A stretch of DNA of 64,000 nt from Pseudomonas matsuisoli. Its GTDB lineage: Bacteria; Pseudomonadota; Gammaproteobacteria; Pseudomonadales; Pseudomonadaceae. The DNA is taken from positions 372,001 through 436,000 of the forward strand of contig NZ_BMPO01000002.1 in NCBI RefSeq assembly GCF_014647635.1. Direction: 5' to 3'. Each line of letters begins with the position of its first letter. The first letter of the stretch is position 1. The position numbers and the translations under genes are program-made. This document shows positions 1 through 9,968 of this stretch, piece by piece. The notes under the pieces were generated by a model. That model did not search any database, was not told the origin of the DNA, and saw nothing but the letters and a program-made list of their open reading frames with translations.

Positions 1-162
1 TTGCATCTGCCCAATACCTTAGTGATGAGATGTGATTTGGATGATCGGCGTATGTCGGAAGTGCCACAGGCGCCCTTGTCGTTCATCGGATGTTTTGCAT
101 GCGCGCAGGGGCATACGGCTTCGCATGAAGCCCAGGAAATTCAGTGTTTTTAAAAGGGGAAG
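1..162. other. window edge, no gene recognised
   Basis: This stretch lies downstream of the trehalose operon terminator, and I see no open frame or RNA gene in it that I can support. It may be the spacer to the next gene outside the window. Confidence 0.4.
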
Positions 163-186
163 CCGGCCTTCCGGACGGAAGGCCGG
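163..186 (-). terminator. intrinsic terminator of the treY operon
   Basis: A perfect 10-bp stem (CCGGCCTTCC pairing with GGAAGGCCGG) closes a 4-base loop. On the minus strand it is followed by a pyrimidine-rich stretch with a TTTT run. It sits 10 bases past the stop of the DUF2934 gene, so it most likely ends the glgA-to-DUF2934 transcript. Confidence 0.85.
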
Positions 187-195
187 AGATGCGCT

Positions 196-624
196 TTAGC
201 TTTTTGAAGAACCAGCGCCGACGCCCGACGTGCCGGGCGAAGGTTTCCTAGCGGCCGGCTTGCGAGCGGCCGGTTTTTTTGCGGGGGCCGGCGCTGCCGC
301 AGGCGTGGTGCTCGAGTCTGAGTTCTTCGTCGAGGCGGTGGGCTTAGCCGGCGATTCCGACGCTTTTGGCTTGGCCGGTTTCGCTGCTTTGTCTGTTTTC
401 GGCTTCGCTGGCACCTTCTTCGACGCCTCGCTGGAAACATCCTTCAACGGGGCTGCTTTTGGCTTGCGGGGTTTCGGAATGGTGGCCTTCTTTCCGCTAT
501 CGGCTTCCGCCTCTGCGAGCTTACGGGCCATGTCCCAATGGCGAGAGTCGTGACCATGCGGACGACCTTCTGACTCCCAAATCTGATATGCCAACTCCTC
601 GACTCGACGCTTATCGACACTCAT
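196..624 (-). CDS. DUF2934 protein with Lys/Ala/Pro-rich tail
   Basis: This 142-aa protein has an N-terminal DUF2934 motif of about 40 residues (VEELAYQIWESEGRPHG, then a D-SRHW-type segment). Its low-complexity tail of Lys-Pro-Ala repeats, ending in repeated AARKP units, resembles histone H1-like tails. I chose the ATG at 624 because GGAGAG lies 7 bases upstream; an upstream GTG (639) has no such site. It is the last gene of the trehalose operon, 21 bp after treY. Small DUF2934 genes commonly accompany treY/glg genes in Pseudomonas. The biochemical role is unknown. The basic tail suggests binding to nucleic acid or another polyanion, which is inference only. Confidence 0.8.
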   Translation of the reverse strand: MSVDKRRVEELAYQIWESEGRPHGHDSRHWDMARKLAEAEADSGKKATIPKPRKPKAAPLKDVSSEASKKVPAKPKTDKAAKPAKPKASESPAKPTASTKNSDSSTTPAAAPAPAKKPAARKPAARKPSPGTSGVGAGSSKS

Positions 625-645
625 GTTCACGCTCTCCACGCATTT

Positions 646-3414
646 TTAGTTGGATTCCAAATAAAAGACGTTGACGGGGAACTCCGCCAGCACCTCACGC
701 ACTGAAAGCCGCCCCTGATTTGGTGTGACTCCGGCGCTTGAAAAAAGTCCCACATAACGTCTGGATTTATAAGCTTCAGGCAGCTCGACGAAGGTGTCCG
801 CCCAACGCTCTGCAGGTATCAGCGGTGTACTCTGGCCTTCGAGGAGTGCCGCCGCGAGACGCGGCAAGACGACGATGGCGCAGTCGTCGCCGCTGACGCG
901 GGCAAAGGCAACGATCCGATCCGCATGCGTCCCACCGGTAGCCAGTGGCAAGTAATCGCCGTTATGAAACAGCGCCGCATGAGCAAAACGGGCGTGCAGC
1001 ACATCGTCGATCAGGCGTTGCTTCATGTGTCCGTCCGGCCAGCGGGCGATGAGCTCCGACAGGGGAGGCCGTGCCAACAACGATGTCTGCCGTGCGGCGT
1101 AATCCACCGGCCGCCGGTTATCCGGGTCGACCAAGCTGAAATCCCAATATTCGGTGCCTTGATAGAGGTCAGGTACGCCTGGAACCGTCATACGCAACGT
1201 CGTCTGGACGAGACTGTTCAGCGCGCCCGCTGGCGCGATGGCGTTCACGGTAGCGTCCATCGAGTCGGTGAACGCGGTGGAGCCGAGCAAGCCCTCGACG
1301 AAGGCCCGAGCGCCTTTTTCATAGGGCTCATCGGGGTTGCTCCAAGTGCTGAACAACTTGGCCTCGCGCATGGCCTTTTCCTGCCATTGCAACACGCGCG
1401 ACTTAAACGTCTCGCGGTCCTCGCGCCCGTCGATGGACCAACAGCCAAGCAGCGCCTGGTAGATCAACAATTCGTCGCCTGGGGAGGGTGCCGTACGTTC
1501 GCCTTGATCATCCCGAAAGGGTTCAGCAAGCGTCATCCAATGCTCGACTTGCTCTGCGAACCACTCTGCACGTTCGCTCAGTACCGCCAGCCGCGCGCGG
1601 GTATCCTCGCCGCGCTTATGGTCGTGGGTGGCGGTGGTGAGCATATTCAGTGGGAAGTGCTTCGCGCGCTCTGCGTTTTGTTCATGGAACAGCTCAATGG
1701 AACCGGCGAACTGCTGTGGATCGAAACCCACGTCGTTGCGGGCCAATGCCACGGCGGAGCGATAGCAGGCGGTGTCCTCCACCGCTTTGGCCGCAGCAGG
1801 GGAGGTCAGCTGCTGGAAGCGGGTGCAGGCGTAGCGTCGCAGCGCACGTTGTTCGCGCGGCAACGTTCGGATCGGGGTTCCGCCGAGCCATTCCGCTATT
1901 TGATCGAGCAGATGCCATTCGCCTTCAGGAAGATTTTGCTTAGCGCCTTCCAACGCTTGCTGGAAAAAGGGTTCGTCTGCAGCGGTACGGCCGCAGGCGC
2001 TGACGTAGGTGCGATAAACCGGAAAGTGAATGATGAGTTCGAGCAGCGCGCGGCGGATGGCACCCAGGGTGATATCGCGCGTCATGACATCGCTGCGCGC
2101 AACCTGTAGCAACGCCTGGGCGACGGTCTCGAAGTCGCCCGCCAGCGAGTTGGTCAAGACCAGTGCACGTGCTTCCCGGACTTCTTCCATGAAGTCGTCG
2201 GTGCGCCCGGAGATACGGGCCCATAGCGCTTTCATGGTGGTTTCACCGGCAGGGTCGTGCTGCAGGAGCGACACCTGGTTCATGAACTCGTAGCCGGTCG
2301 TGCCATCGACGCCCCAGTCGTTCTGCAGGTGCTCACCCTCGGCGAGGATCTTCTCCACGTAAATTGGGAAGTGCGGGAGCTGTGCGTCCTGAGGACGCGT
2401 CGCCAGCAGCGAATCGACACGGCGGCGTAATCGGCGGCAATAACCTCGGGGATCGGCCAGGCCGTCGACGTGGTCGATACGCAGGCCATCGATGAGGCCT
2501 TCCTCGACCAGCTGAAATATTTTCGCGTGAGTCGCCTCGAACACGTCCGAGCGCTCGACGCGCAGCCCGCCCAATTCGTTGATGTCGAAGAATCGACGCC
2601 AATTGATGTCGTCCGCAGCGGTGCGCCAGCTGGCGAGGCGATAGCTTTGCCGTTCTAGAAGCGCATGCAGCCGGGTGAAGCCTTCCCCGGTCGTGGCATC
2701 GTAGCGGGGCAGCATTGACTCGATTGCTGCCAGCGCGTCTGCCGTCTTTACGCAATCCGCCAATGCGTTTCGTAAGCCCTGGGCGGTTTGCCAGGCGTCT
2801 GGATCCCCTCTAAGCGCCGCAAAACGCGCCGCCATCTCCCGCAGTTCGGGGTGGTCGGTACTGCCCAGCAGCTCGGCGTAGCTTTGCGGATTGATCGGGA
2901 AACGATGCTCGTAGTGTTGTGCATAGAACGCGCCGGACTCCGCATCGAATTGCAGCGGTACCAGGCCATCCTTCAACGCCTGGCCGTAATCGGTGCCCAG
3001 GAACGGCACCAATAGCTGGCCTTCGAGCAGAGGGTCGGGCGAATGCCATTGGATATCGAAAAAGTTCGCGTATGGGCTGCGACGCCCCCATTCGAGTACG
3101 TCCAACCACCAGGGATTGCTATCGCCGCCAACGGCCATGTGGTTCGAGACGATGTCCAGAATCAGCCCCATGTTGCGCTTACGTAGTGCTTCGACCAAGC
3201 GCCGAAGTGCGGGCTCCCCGCCGAGTTCTGGGTTGATACGGGTAGGATCGACGACGTCGTACCCGTGCATCGATCCTGCACGGGCGACGAGCAACGGCGA
3301 CGCATAGAGATGAGTGATGCCGAGATCCGCGAAATAATCGACGAGGGCCGTGGCGTCGTCGAGGGTAAAGTCTTTATGGAATTGCAGGCGCTGGGTCGCG
3401 CACAAGGGACTCAT
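646..3414 (-). CDS. treY: malto-oligosyltrehalose synthase TreY
   Basis: TreY (922 aa, GH13) converts the reducing-end alpha-1,4 linkage of a malto-oligosaccharide into an alpha-1,1 linkage, giving maltooligosyltrehalose. Visible signatures are the N-terminal barrel start with LYASPLLVARAGSMHGYDV, DIVSNHMA (region I), GLRIDHVDGL (region II with the nucleophile Asp), the IYVEKIL acid region and a C-terminal VPGVPDLYQGTEYWD motif typical of TreY. Length fits the family. The start overlaps the malQ stop as ATGA, implying translational coupling. TreZ, encoded two genes upstream, releases trehalose from its product. Cytosolic; no signal peptide. Confidence 0.97.
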   Translation of the reverse strand: MSPLCATQRLQFHKDFTLDDATALVDYFADLGITHLYASPLLVARAGSMHGYDVVDPTRINPELGGEPALRRLVEALRKRNMGLILDIVSNHMAVGGDSNPWWLDVLEWGRRSPYANFFDIQWHSPDPLLEGQLLVPFLGTDYGQALKDGLVPLQFDAESGAFYAQHYEHRFPINPQSYAELLGSTDHPELREMAARFAALRGDPDAWQTAQGLRNALADCVKTADALAAIESMLPRYDATTGEGFTRLHALLERQSYRLASWRTAADDINWRRFFDINELGGLRVERSDVFEATHAKIFQLVEEGLIDGLRIDHVDGLADPRGYCRRLRRRVDSLLATRPQDAQLPHFPIYVEKILAEGEHLQNDWGVDGTTGYEFMNQVSLLQHDPAGETTMKALWARISGRTDDFMEEVREARALVLTNSLAGDFETVAQALLQVARSDVMTRDITLGAIRRALLELIIHFPVYRTYVSACGRTAADEPFFQQALEGAKQNLPEGEWHLLDQIAEWLGGTPIRTLPREQRALRRYACTRFQQLTSPAAAKAVEDTACYRSAVALARNDVGFDPQQFAGSIELFHEQNAERAKHFPLNMLTTATHDHKRGEDTRARLAVLSERAEWFAEQVEHWMTLAEPFRDDQGERTAPSPGDELLIYQALLGCWSIDGREDRETFKSRVLQWQEKAMREAKLFSTWSNPDEPYEKGARAFVEGLLGSTAFTDSMDATVNAIAPAGALNSLVQTTLRMTVPGVPDLYQGTEYWDFSLVDPDNRRPVDYAARQTSLLARPPLSELIARWPDGHMKQRLIDDVLHARFAHAALFHNGDYLPLATGGTHADRIVAFARVSGDDCAIVVLPRLAAALLEGQSTPLIPAERWADTFVELPEAYKSRRYVGLFSSAGVTPNQGRLSVREVLAEFPVNVFYLESN

Positions 3415-5498
3415 TTACTTCCAGACTCCTCGGGATCGGATTGACGTCGAGCTTCATCGAGCAAGCGCATGCGGCGCTGGGGCGCATCGCCTTTCAGAAG
3501 TACGTCGCTTTCTAGGGGCCAGCGACGGCGCCAGTTGGGGTGCTTGTCAACGTCACCGGGCAGGTTCGCCTGTTCCTTCAATCCCAGTGCATCTTCGACC
3601 GGCAGCAGCGCAAGAGGCGCTGGGGCGCGACCGATGAACGAGGTGGCGGCATCCACGACCTGTTCGACGGCGACATCCGCATCGCGCTCCAGCAAACCTT
3701 CCGCAGTGAACGCCTCGGCCAGTCCACGGCGCTCGTTCGCCCGATGCTCCTGGTCATGGACACGCCGCGCTTCATCGGTATGGCCAATGTGTGCGCGCCA
3801 TTCGATATCGTTGCCTTGCCACCAGCCGTTCACGGTCGGCAAGTCATGAGTCGTCGTGGTGGCGAGTGCGTTGGGGTCCCACTGCGTGGGAGGCCAGAAC
3901 CGCGAGCGATCATGGTCCTGCTCGAACAGCATGATGCGCATCCCCAGGATGCCGCGTTCGATGAGCTTGTCACGGAAACCATCCGGTACCGTGCCGAGAT
4001 CTTCGCCCAGCACCAGGGCGCGGTGCCGCTCGGCTTCCAGGGTGAGCAGGCGAAGCATGTCCTGAAGCGGGTAGTGCAGATAAGCGCCTTCGAGCGGATC
4101 GGCCCCCTGGGGCATGACCCACAAGCGATAGAGTCCCATCACGTGATCGATCCGCATCCCACCTGCGTGGGCAAAGTTCGCTCGCAGCATTTCGATGAAG
4201 GCACGGAAGCCGTGGCGTTTCAGGCCAGTTGGCGAGAATGCCGAAATGCCCCAGCTTTGTCCCGAGCGATTCAGGATGTCCGGTGGGGCACCCACGCTGA
4301 GGTCGGGCAACAGTTCATCCTGTCGACTCCATGCCTGGCTGCCACCACCGTCGGCACCCACAGCGAGATCCGCAATCAGGCCGATACCCATGCCGGCGCT
4401 GCGTGCAGTACCTTGGGCGCGTTCGAGACCACGGCTGATGAGCCACTGGCAAAACGCGTGGAAACCAATTTCCCGCGCATTCTCCTGCGCGAATCGAGCG
4501 ACCTCTGCGCTGCGCGGGTCACGAAGCACTTCGGGCCAATGCCGCCAGTCATAGCGTTGGTATTCGCGCACCTGCCAAGCATGCAGCGCCTCGAAACGGC
4601 AATGGTTCTCCAGCGCCTCGCCGCCGGCATGCCTGAACGTGGAATAGTCCTGCTGTAGCGGGCTGCTGTTTTCAAGGAATTCGTCGTACAGCGAGCGCAT
4701 CAGCGTAAGCTTTGCTTTTGCCGCCGCCGGCCAATCGATGAGCTCAAGACTTTCGAGCCGCTTGAGCTCGCCCGCTAATCCCGTTCGTTCCAGTGCCGTT
4801 TGCCAGGCGCGCTCACCCAAGATGCTCGCAGGGGCGGCGTGAAGTACGTTGTTGAACAAACGGCTGGAGGGGGAGTAGGGGCTGTAGCGATGAGTGTCGG
4901 CACTGAACATCGCATGCAAGGGGCTGATGGCAAGGGCATCGGCGCCGGCGGCGGCGGCAGTGCGAACGACCTGCTCCAACGATTGTGTGTCACCAAGGCC
5001 GCCATCGCCATGCCGTCGCAGCGAATATACCTGTGCCCCCAGGCCCCAGGCTCGGCTACGGCCCGTCAATGCGACAACGGACGGCGACTTTGGCGGCGCT
5101 ACCGCAATCGTTAGCGTCTGATCGCCAATATCCAGCTGCTGGTAGCCTGAATTGGAAAAGGCAGGGAGAAAGCCCCGCAGATCGAGCCGCGCGGCAAGTC
5201 TCGACCCATCTTCTTGAGTGAGATTAAAAGGCGTATCGGCTGAGAAGTAGCGCGACAGATCCACCGGTTGGCCATGGTCGGCAGTAAGCAACGGTGGAAG
5301 GTGGGAATCGCTGTTCTCGGCTTCCAGCCGTTTCAGGTTCTCGTGGATCTGTTCCGTGGTTTCGGCACGATAGCCAAGTTTGTCGATGACGGTCCGCAAG
5401 ACTTCGGGCGTCACCCGTTGCGGTTTGCCGTCCGCGTCGACCCAATCGATAGCCAGTCCAGCCGCTTTCGCCAATGCCTCGAGACGTTCATCACTCAT
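3411..5498 (-). CDS. malQ: 4-alpha-glucanotransferase MalQ
   Basis: MalQ (695 aa, GH77 amylomaltase) transfers glucan segments between maltodextrins and remodels chains for TreY/TreZ and glycogen turnover. Signatures include SPLHAMFSADTHRYSPYSPSSR, GGMRIDHVMGLYRLW (nucleophile Asp), LGEDLGTVPDGFR (acid/base region) and TTTHDLPTVNGWW. A frame start nine codons upstream exists. I prefer the ATG at 5498, preceded by GGGAGG at about 7 bases, which overlaps the treZ stop by 8 bases. The operon order treZ-malQ-treY is conserved in Pseudomonas. Cytosolic. Confidence 0.96.
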   Translation of the reverse strand: MSDERLEALAKAAGLAIDWVDADGKPQRVTPEVLRTVIDKLGYRAETTEQIHENLKRLEAENSDSHLPPLLTADHGQPVDLSRYFSADTPFNLTQEDGSRLAARLDLRGFLPAFSNSGYQQLDIGDQTLTIAVAPPKSPSVVALTGRSRAWGLGAQVYSLRRHGDGGLGDTQSLEQVVRTAAAAGADALAISPLHAMFSADTHRYSPYSPSSRLFNNVLHAAPASILGERAWQTALERTGLAGELKRLESLELIDWPAAAKAKLTLMRSLYDEFLENSSPLQQDYSTFRHAGGEALENHCRFEALHAWQVREYQRYDWRHWPEVLRDPRSAEVARFAQENAREIGFHAFCQWLISRGLERAQGTARSAGMGIGLIADLAVGADGGGSQAWSRQDELLPDLSVGAPPDILNRSGQSWGISAFSPTGLKRHGFRAFIEMLRANFAHAGGMRIDHVMGLYRLWVMPQGADPLEGAYLHYPLQDMLRLLTLEAERHRALVLGEDLGTVPDGFRDKLIERGILGMRIMLFEQDHDRSRFWPPTQWDPNALATTTTHDLPTVNGWWQGNDIEWRAHIGHTDEARRVHDQEHRANERRGLAEAFTAEGLLERDADVAVEQVVDAATSFIGRAPAPLALLPVEDALGLKEQANLPGDVDKHPNWRRRWPLESDVLLKGDAPQRRMRLLDEARRQSDPEESGSK

Positions 5499-7263
5499 GC
5501 GCCGCCTCCCAGGTGAAGAGGGCACTGTGGGCTTCTAAAGTGCCGCTACGTGCCGCCTCTGACACGGAGGTGCGTGTCGCGAACAAAAGCTCACCCGCCA
5601 CCGGTGCAATTTGCACCGCTGCCGCGCTCAGATTCAAATCGACGCGCAGAACGCGCTCGGCCCCCATTGCCCATCGGGCCATGACCGCGCCTTCGCCGTA
5701 TATTTGCGCGCCGAGCGCGCGGCTCTGGGGAAGGTGCGGAACGATGGCCTGCGCACGTAGCGCCAGTAACGTCCTGTACAGCGCATACCATTCAGCATGC
5801 TCACCTGACTCAATCGCGGCGAAATCCGGACGGGAGCGCTCGAATGTCTCGACCGCGTTAGGGTCAGGTATCCGCTCGCGCGCCTCGGGATCGTTGAAGG
5901 ATTCGAACTCCGCAAATTCGTTGCGGCGGCCCTCGCGTACGGCGTCGGCCAGTTCGTCGTGGAAGTCGGTAAAGAACAGGAAAGGTTGGCGCGAGCCCCA
6001 TTCCTCGCCCATGAATAACAGTGGCACCATCGGCGAGAGTAGAAGTAGGGCAGTTGCAGCGCGCAAAGCTTCGGGCTCGGCCAAGGTCACCAGCCGGTCA
6101 CCCAGGGCGCGGTTGCCGGTCTGATCGTGGTTTTGCAAAAACAATACGAACGACAGGGGTGACAGGTGCGCGCTCGGCTCGCCTCGTGTCTTGCCGTGTC
6201 GGTTTTTTTGGCCTTGATAGATGAAGCCCTCACCTAACACCGCGGCAAGTTTCTTCGTCGGCTCATCGCAGTAATCCGCGTAATAGGCCTCGCGCTCACC
6301 GGTCAGGAGGTGGTGCAGCACGTTGTGGCCGTCGTCGTTCCATTGCGCTTCGAAATGCGTTTCCAGCAGGCAGGCATTGTTGTGCTCGTTTTCCAGCACG
6401 AGGTGAATCTGCCGGTCCGGTAGTTCGCGGCGCACGCGATCCGACAGGTCGGTCAGAAAGCGCTTCTCGCTGATTGCATGTACGGCATCCAGGCGAAGAC
6501 CGTCGAAGCGGTAGTCCCGCAGCCACATCAGCGCGTTTTCGATGAAGAATTCGCAAACCTGAGGCTTGCGGAAGTCGATCGCCTGCCCCCACGGAGTCGG
6601 GATGTCCTCTCGGAAGAAATCGCTCGCATACTGGCCAAGGTAATTGCCGTCAGGGCCGAAGTGGTTGTAGACGACGTCCAGGAACACCATCAGGCCGAGC
6701 TCGTGGGCACGGTCGATCAAATGCTGCAACTGATCAGGCGTTCCGTAAGCGTATGCCGGTGCGAAGGGAAGTACGCCGTCATAGCCCCAATTTCGATCAC
6801 CGGTGAACTGGTTAAGTGGCATGAGCTCGATAGCGGTAACGCCTAGTTCCACGAGGCGCGGGAGCTGCGCCTCAACACCCGCGTAGCCGCCCAACAGCCC
6901 AACGTGCAGCTCATACAGAACGGTCTCGTGCCATGGCCGACCTTTCCATCCCGCTTGCGTCCATGGATAGGCCGCAAGGTCAGTGACGATGCTGACACCA
7001 TGCACATCGTCACGTTGAAAACGTGACGCCGGATCAGGCACCGGCGCGTTGCCGTCGGCTACGAATTGATATGCCGTCCCAACGGGGCACTCCACATCAG
7101 CGGAATACCAGCCCTCTTCGAGGGCGTCGAGCGTGAAGCCTCGGCCATCTTCCAGATGAACCTCAACGTGCGAAGCGCTAGGCGCCCAAAGCGAAAAGCG
7201 CGTGGTCTTGGTGTCGAGAGGGACTGCGCCGAATCGACTCGAGAGTTCTTTCGTAGAAACCAT
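5491..7263 (-). CDS. treZ: malto-oligosyltrehalose trehalohydrolase TreZ
   Basis: TreZ (590 aa, GH13) hydrolyses the alpha-1,4 bond next to the trehalosyl end of maltooligosyltrehalose, releasing free trehalose. It has an N-terminal CBM48/E-set domain (FSLWAPSASHVEVHLE), then the barrel with ELMPLNQFTGDRNWGYDG, FLDVVYNHFGPDGNY (region I), DGLRLDAVHAI (nucleophile Asp), LVLENEHN (acid Glu) and LQNHDQTGNRALGDR (region IV). Length matches the family. It starts 16 bases after the glgA stop. Trehalose output is usually linked to osmotic and desiccation tolerance in Pseudomonas; that regulation is not visible here. Confidence 0.97.
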   Translation of the reverse strand: MVSTKELSSRFGAVPLDTKTTRFSLWAPSASHVEVHLEDGRGFTLDALEEGWYSADVECPVGTAYQFVADGNAPVPDPASRFQRDDVHGVSIVTDLAAYPWTQAGWKGRPWHETVLYELHVGLLGGYAGVEAQLPRLVELGVTAIELMPLNQFTGDRNWGYDGVLPFAPAYAYGTPDQLQHLIDRAHELGLMVFLDVVYNHFGPDGNYLGQYASDFFREDIPTPWGQAIDFRKPQVCEFFIENALMWLRDYRFDGLRLDAVHAISEKRFLTDLSDRVRRELPDRQIHLVLENEHNNACLLETHFEAQWNDDGHNVLHHLLTGEREAYYADYCDEPTKKLAAVLGEGFIYQGQKNRHGKTRGEPSAHLSPLSFVLFLQNHDQTGNRALGDRLVTLAEPEALRAATALLLLSPMVPLLFMGEEWGSRQPFLFFTDFHDELADAVREGRRNEFAEFESFNDPEARERIPDPNAVETFERSRPDFAAIESGEHAEWYALYRTLLALRAQAIVPHLPQSRALGAQIYGEGAVMARWAMGAERVLRVDLNLSAAAVQIAPVAGELLFATRTSVSEAARSGTLEAHSALFTWEAAHE

Positions 7264-7279
7264 TCTGGGCGGGGCCTTA

Positions 7280-8830
7280 TCAGTGTTCGACGCGGACCTG
7301 ACTCTTGTTCGTCAGCAGCGATTGATAGAGGTTGTCGTATGGCTGCACGGACTGATGCCAGAAGAACGGTGCGGCCATCGCGCGGCATCTCATGGCATGG
7401 AACAAGTCCGGATATTTGTAGACTTCCAACGCCTGGCGAATGGCCCCGCGGTACGCCTCTGCGGTGGGCTCATCGAACAGGAACCCTGTCACACCATGAT
7501 CGATCGTATCCGCTAGCCCTCCGGTACGTCGGGCGATAGGCAGCGACCCGTACCGTTGTGCGTACATCTGGCTAAGGCCGCAAGGCTCATAACGCGAAGG
7601 CATCAACAAGAAATCGCTGCCGGCGTACATGCGACGAGCGTCCGTTTCGTTGAACCCTACGTTCACGCCTATGCGACCTGGGTGACGGCGAGCCAAGTCA
7701 CGCATCGCGTTTTCCAGCGCGGGCTCACCGCGACCGATGACCGCGAGCTGACCGCCTGCTTCCACGATCGACTCGGCTACGTCGAGCGTCAGGTCGACTC
7801 CTTTTTGGTAGACCAAGCGCGAAACGACGGCAAACAGTGGGGCACGATCCATGTCCAGGCCGAACAGGTTGCGTGTGTACGCCGCGTGAACATCACGCCC
7901 CACCCAATCCCGCGTGCTGAACGGAGCAATGAGGTGATCGTCAGTTTCAGAATCCCAGCTTTCATCGATCCCATTCGGAATACCGCTGAGCATCCCGCTG
8001 CGACGTTTGGTCCGTAGCAGTCCTTCGAGCCCACAGCCAAACGCCTCTGTGGTGATCTCATGCGCATAGGTATCGCTGACGGTAGTGACGTGGTTGGCGT
8101 AGGAAATACCCGCTTTCAGCAGCGAGAGCTTGCCGTAAAACTCCATGCCTTCGACGTCGAACGCATCGCGCGGGACGCCGAGCTCCGGACCGCTATGAGG
8201 TTCGCACAGACCGAGATAGGCAAGGTTATGCACCGTAAAGATGCTTGGGGTGGGCTGCTTGCGCCAATGTAGGTAGGCCGGTGCCAGCCCGGCTGGCCAA
8301 TCATTCGCATGCACGAGTTCCGGGTTCCACAGGATGCCTGCGGCGCCTGCGGCCAAATCAGCAGCAGCAAGGCCAAGGCGCGCAAAACGAATGTGGTTGT
8401 CGGCCCAGTCGTTGCCGTTTTCGTCTCCATAGGGCGTGCCAGAGCGCTCGTAGAGTTCAGGGCAGACGAGAACGTAGACGATCAGACCGTCCTCGAGATC
8501 GATCCGGCCAATCTTTGCCGGCGGCAACGCTGCATGCCCGGCAAGTTCCCCAACGATTCTCAGGGTATGGCCACTGTTGACCACTTGCGGAAAGCCGGGA
8601 ATCAGCACGCGGACGTCATGCTTGCCCCGAAGGGCCCGTGGTAGAGCGGAAGAAACGTCACCCAGACCACCAACTTTAATAAGGTCGGCCATTTCCGAAG
8701 TAACGAACAAAATGCGTCTTTTGCTTTCTAGCAGGCTCCGAACTTCGAGGTTCGGTTTAATACGACTAGGTGTGCCATCTGGAACGTGAGCGTTCAGCGC
8801 TTCCCCATAAATCACCGCAACATTGCTCAT
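7280..8830 (-). CDS. glgA: glycogen synthase GlgA
   Basis: GlgA (516 aa, GT5) extends alpha-1,4-glucan from ADP-glucose. Visible are the N-terminal donor-loop motif KVGGLGDVSSALPRAL, HANDWPAGLAPAYLHW, IFTVHNLAYLGL, and the C-terminal nucleotide-sugar domain with SRLVYQKGVDL, MPSRYEPCGLSQMYAQRYG and RTGGLADT. The annotated frame could begin 20 codons earlier, but the ATG at 8830 has GGAGAA 6 bases upstream and gives the usual length apart from about 25 N-terminal residues before the Rossmann start. It is the first gene of the glgA-treZ-malQ-treY-DUF2934 operon, placing trehalose formation directly downstream of glycogen synthesis. Confidence 0.96.
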   Translation of the reverse strand: MSNVAVIYGEALNAHVPDGTPSRIKPNLEVRSLLESKRRILFVTSEMADLIKVGGLGDVSSALPRALRGKHDVRVLIPGFPQVVNSGHTLRIVGELAGHAALPPAKIGRIDLEDGLIVYVLVCPELYERSGTPYGDENGNDWADNHIRFARLGLAAADLAAGAAGILWNPELVHANDWPAGLAPAYLHWRKQPTPSIFTVHNLAYLGLCEPHSGPELGVPRDAFDVEGMEFYGKLSLLKAGISYANHVTTVSDTYAHEITTEAFGCGLEGLLRTKRRSGMLSGIPNGIDESWDSETDDHLIAPFSTRDWVGRDVHAAYTRNLFGLDMDRAPLFAVVSRLVYQKGVDLTLDVAESIVEAGGQLAVIGRGEPALENAMRDLARRHPGRIGVNVGFNETDARRMYAGSDFLLMPSRYEPCGLSQMYAQRYGSLPIARRTGGLADTIDHGVTGFLFDEPTAEAYRGAIRQALEVYKYPDLFHAMRCRAMAAPFFWHQSVQPYDNLYQSLLTNKSQVRVEH

Positions 8831-9170
8831 GATGTTCTCCGATAGCCGATTCCGATGAATGCGGCAGGCACCTACCTCCGTGTCGCACATCCTGACTCAG
8901 CAATAACGATGCCGAACGGATGGGCTAACAGCGATGATCAGTACTGGAATTTTCGGCAAATGGCCGTCACCAGCTTCCCCCACAAGGCTGATGACCTGGG
9001 TGTTCGAGAGAAAGTTCGAAGGCGCCGCCGAACAGCATGCGCAAGGCTTAACGAGGTGGGGAGAGAACTGAAGTAGCGGGTTTATCTGGACTTAAGGGGA
9101 AGGAGGAAAAAGCTGGCCGAGCAGACATGAAAAGGCCCGGAATCCCGGGCCCTTATTGTACGTAAAGTGA
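8831..9170. other. glgA leader / intergenic region
   Basis: This spacer holds the minus-strand promoter region for glgA, upstream of 8830, and the terminator of the next gene near 9134-9151. I see no credible gene here; short frames lack ribosome binding sites. Confidence 0.5.
9130..9151 (-). terminator. terminator after wecG-like gene
   Basis: A 7-bp GC stem (GGCCCGG/CCGGGCC) with an AATC loop is followed on the minus strand by TTTT. It lies about 20 bases after the stop of the glycosyltransferase gene. Confidence 0.8.
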
Positions 9171-9968
9171 TCAGCGCTCGCGGTTCGCCATACTTTCCTT
9201 ACCCATTCCGCCCATGTCGTTGGTCGAGCTGTTTCGCAGGACGTAATACATGAACACGGGAATGCCGATCGCATAGCGCTTAAACAGTCGGCGCGGCTCC
9301 ATCAGCAATCGGTAAAGCCACTCAAGCCCGAACTTACGGAAGACCACGGGCGCGCGCTCGAAGCGATTGGCACAAAAGTCGATAATTGCGCCGCCACAAA
9401 TCATGATGCAGGGAACGTCAAGTTCGCGCTTCAAGAACGCAGCCAGCTCTTCCTGACGCGGCATGCCCATCGCCAACACGATCACGGCAAGCTTGCCTGG
9501 CTGGTAATGCTCTCGGAAAAAGTCCAGGTAAACGTCGTTCTTTTGAAAACCATCGATGGCATGAAACGGCTTCCCATCGTAAAGGTTGCGTGAGCCTTCG
9601 GTTACCCAAGGCTCACGTGTACCCATCGTGAAGAACTGACAATCGCGAGGGGCGTGCTCGCTCAGGTGCGACACTAGCTGCGGGATCAGATCGGTGCCAT
9701 TGAGGTTGGCTTTAGGATCGAGGCCATTGGCCTTGCACGCCATCTTCACGCCGATTCCATCACGCAACAGATACTTGATCTGATCGAGATAGCGCGGCAT
9801 GTACGGATGCTGCTGCGCAATGTTGTAACCGTGTTGGTTGAGAAACCCGAGGATGGTCGGTGACGTGGTGTTGCTGATCTCGTTGAACAGCGAAGTCAAA
9901 TCTTCCTCGTTCAGTAAGCAGAGCTTTCTGATCAAGGGGTCGCCCGATTTGAAGTTAGCGGTCGTCAC
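9171..9968 (-). CDS. WecG/TagA/CpsF family glycosyltransferase
   Basis: This 265-aa GT26-family enzyme should transfer a sugar (ManNAc(A)-type in characterised members) to a lipid-linked or surface glycan intermediate. Signatures in order are LNGTDLIPQLV (catalytic Thr-Asp region), LAMGMPRQEEL, ICGGAIIDFCANRFERAPVVFRKF and GLEWLYRLLMEPRRLFKRY near the C-terminus, all diagnostic. The C-terminal basic/hydrophobic tail suggests membrane association. It stands alone, bounded by its own terminator, without other exopolysaccharide genes nearby. Which polymer it serves (O-antigen, capsule or exopolysaccharide) cannot be told. Confidence 0.9.
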   Translation of the reverse strand: MTTANFKSGDPLIRKLCLLNEEDLTSLFNEISNTTSPTILGFLNQHGYNIAQQHPYMPRYLDQIKYLLRDGIGVKMACKANGLDPKANLNGTDLIPQLVSHLSEHAPRDCQFFTMGTREPWVTEGSRNLYDGKPFHAIDGFQKNDVYLDFFREHYQPGKLAVIVLAMGMPRQEELAAFLKRELDVPCIMICGGAIIDFCANRFERAPVVFRKFGLEWLYRLLMEPRRLFKRYAIGIPVFMYYVLRNSSTNDMGGMGKESMANRER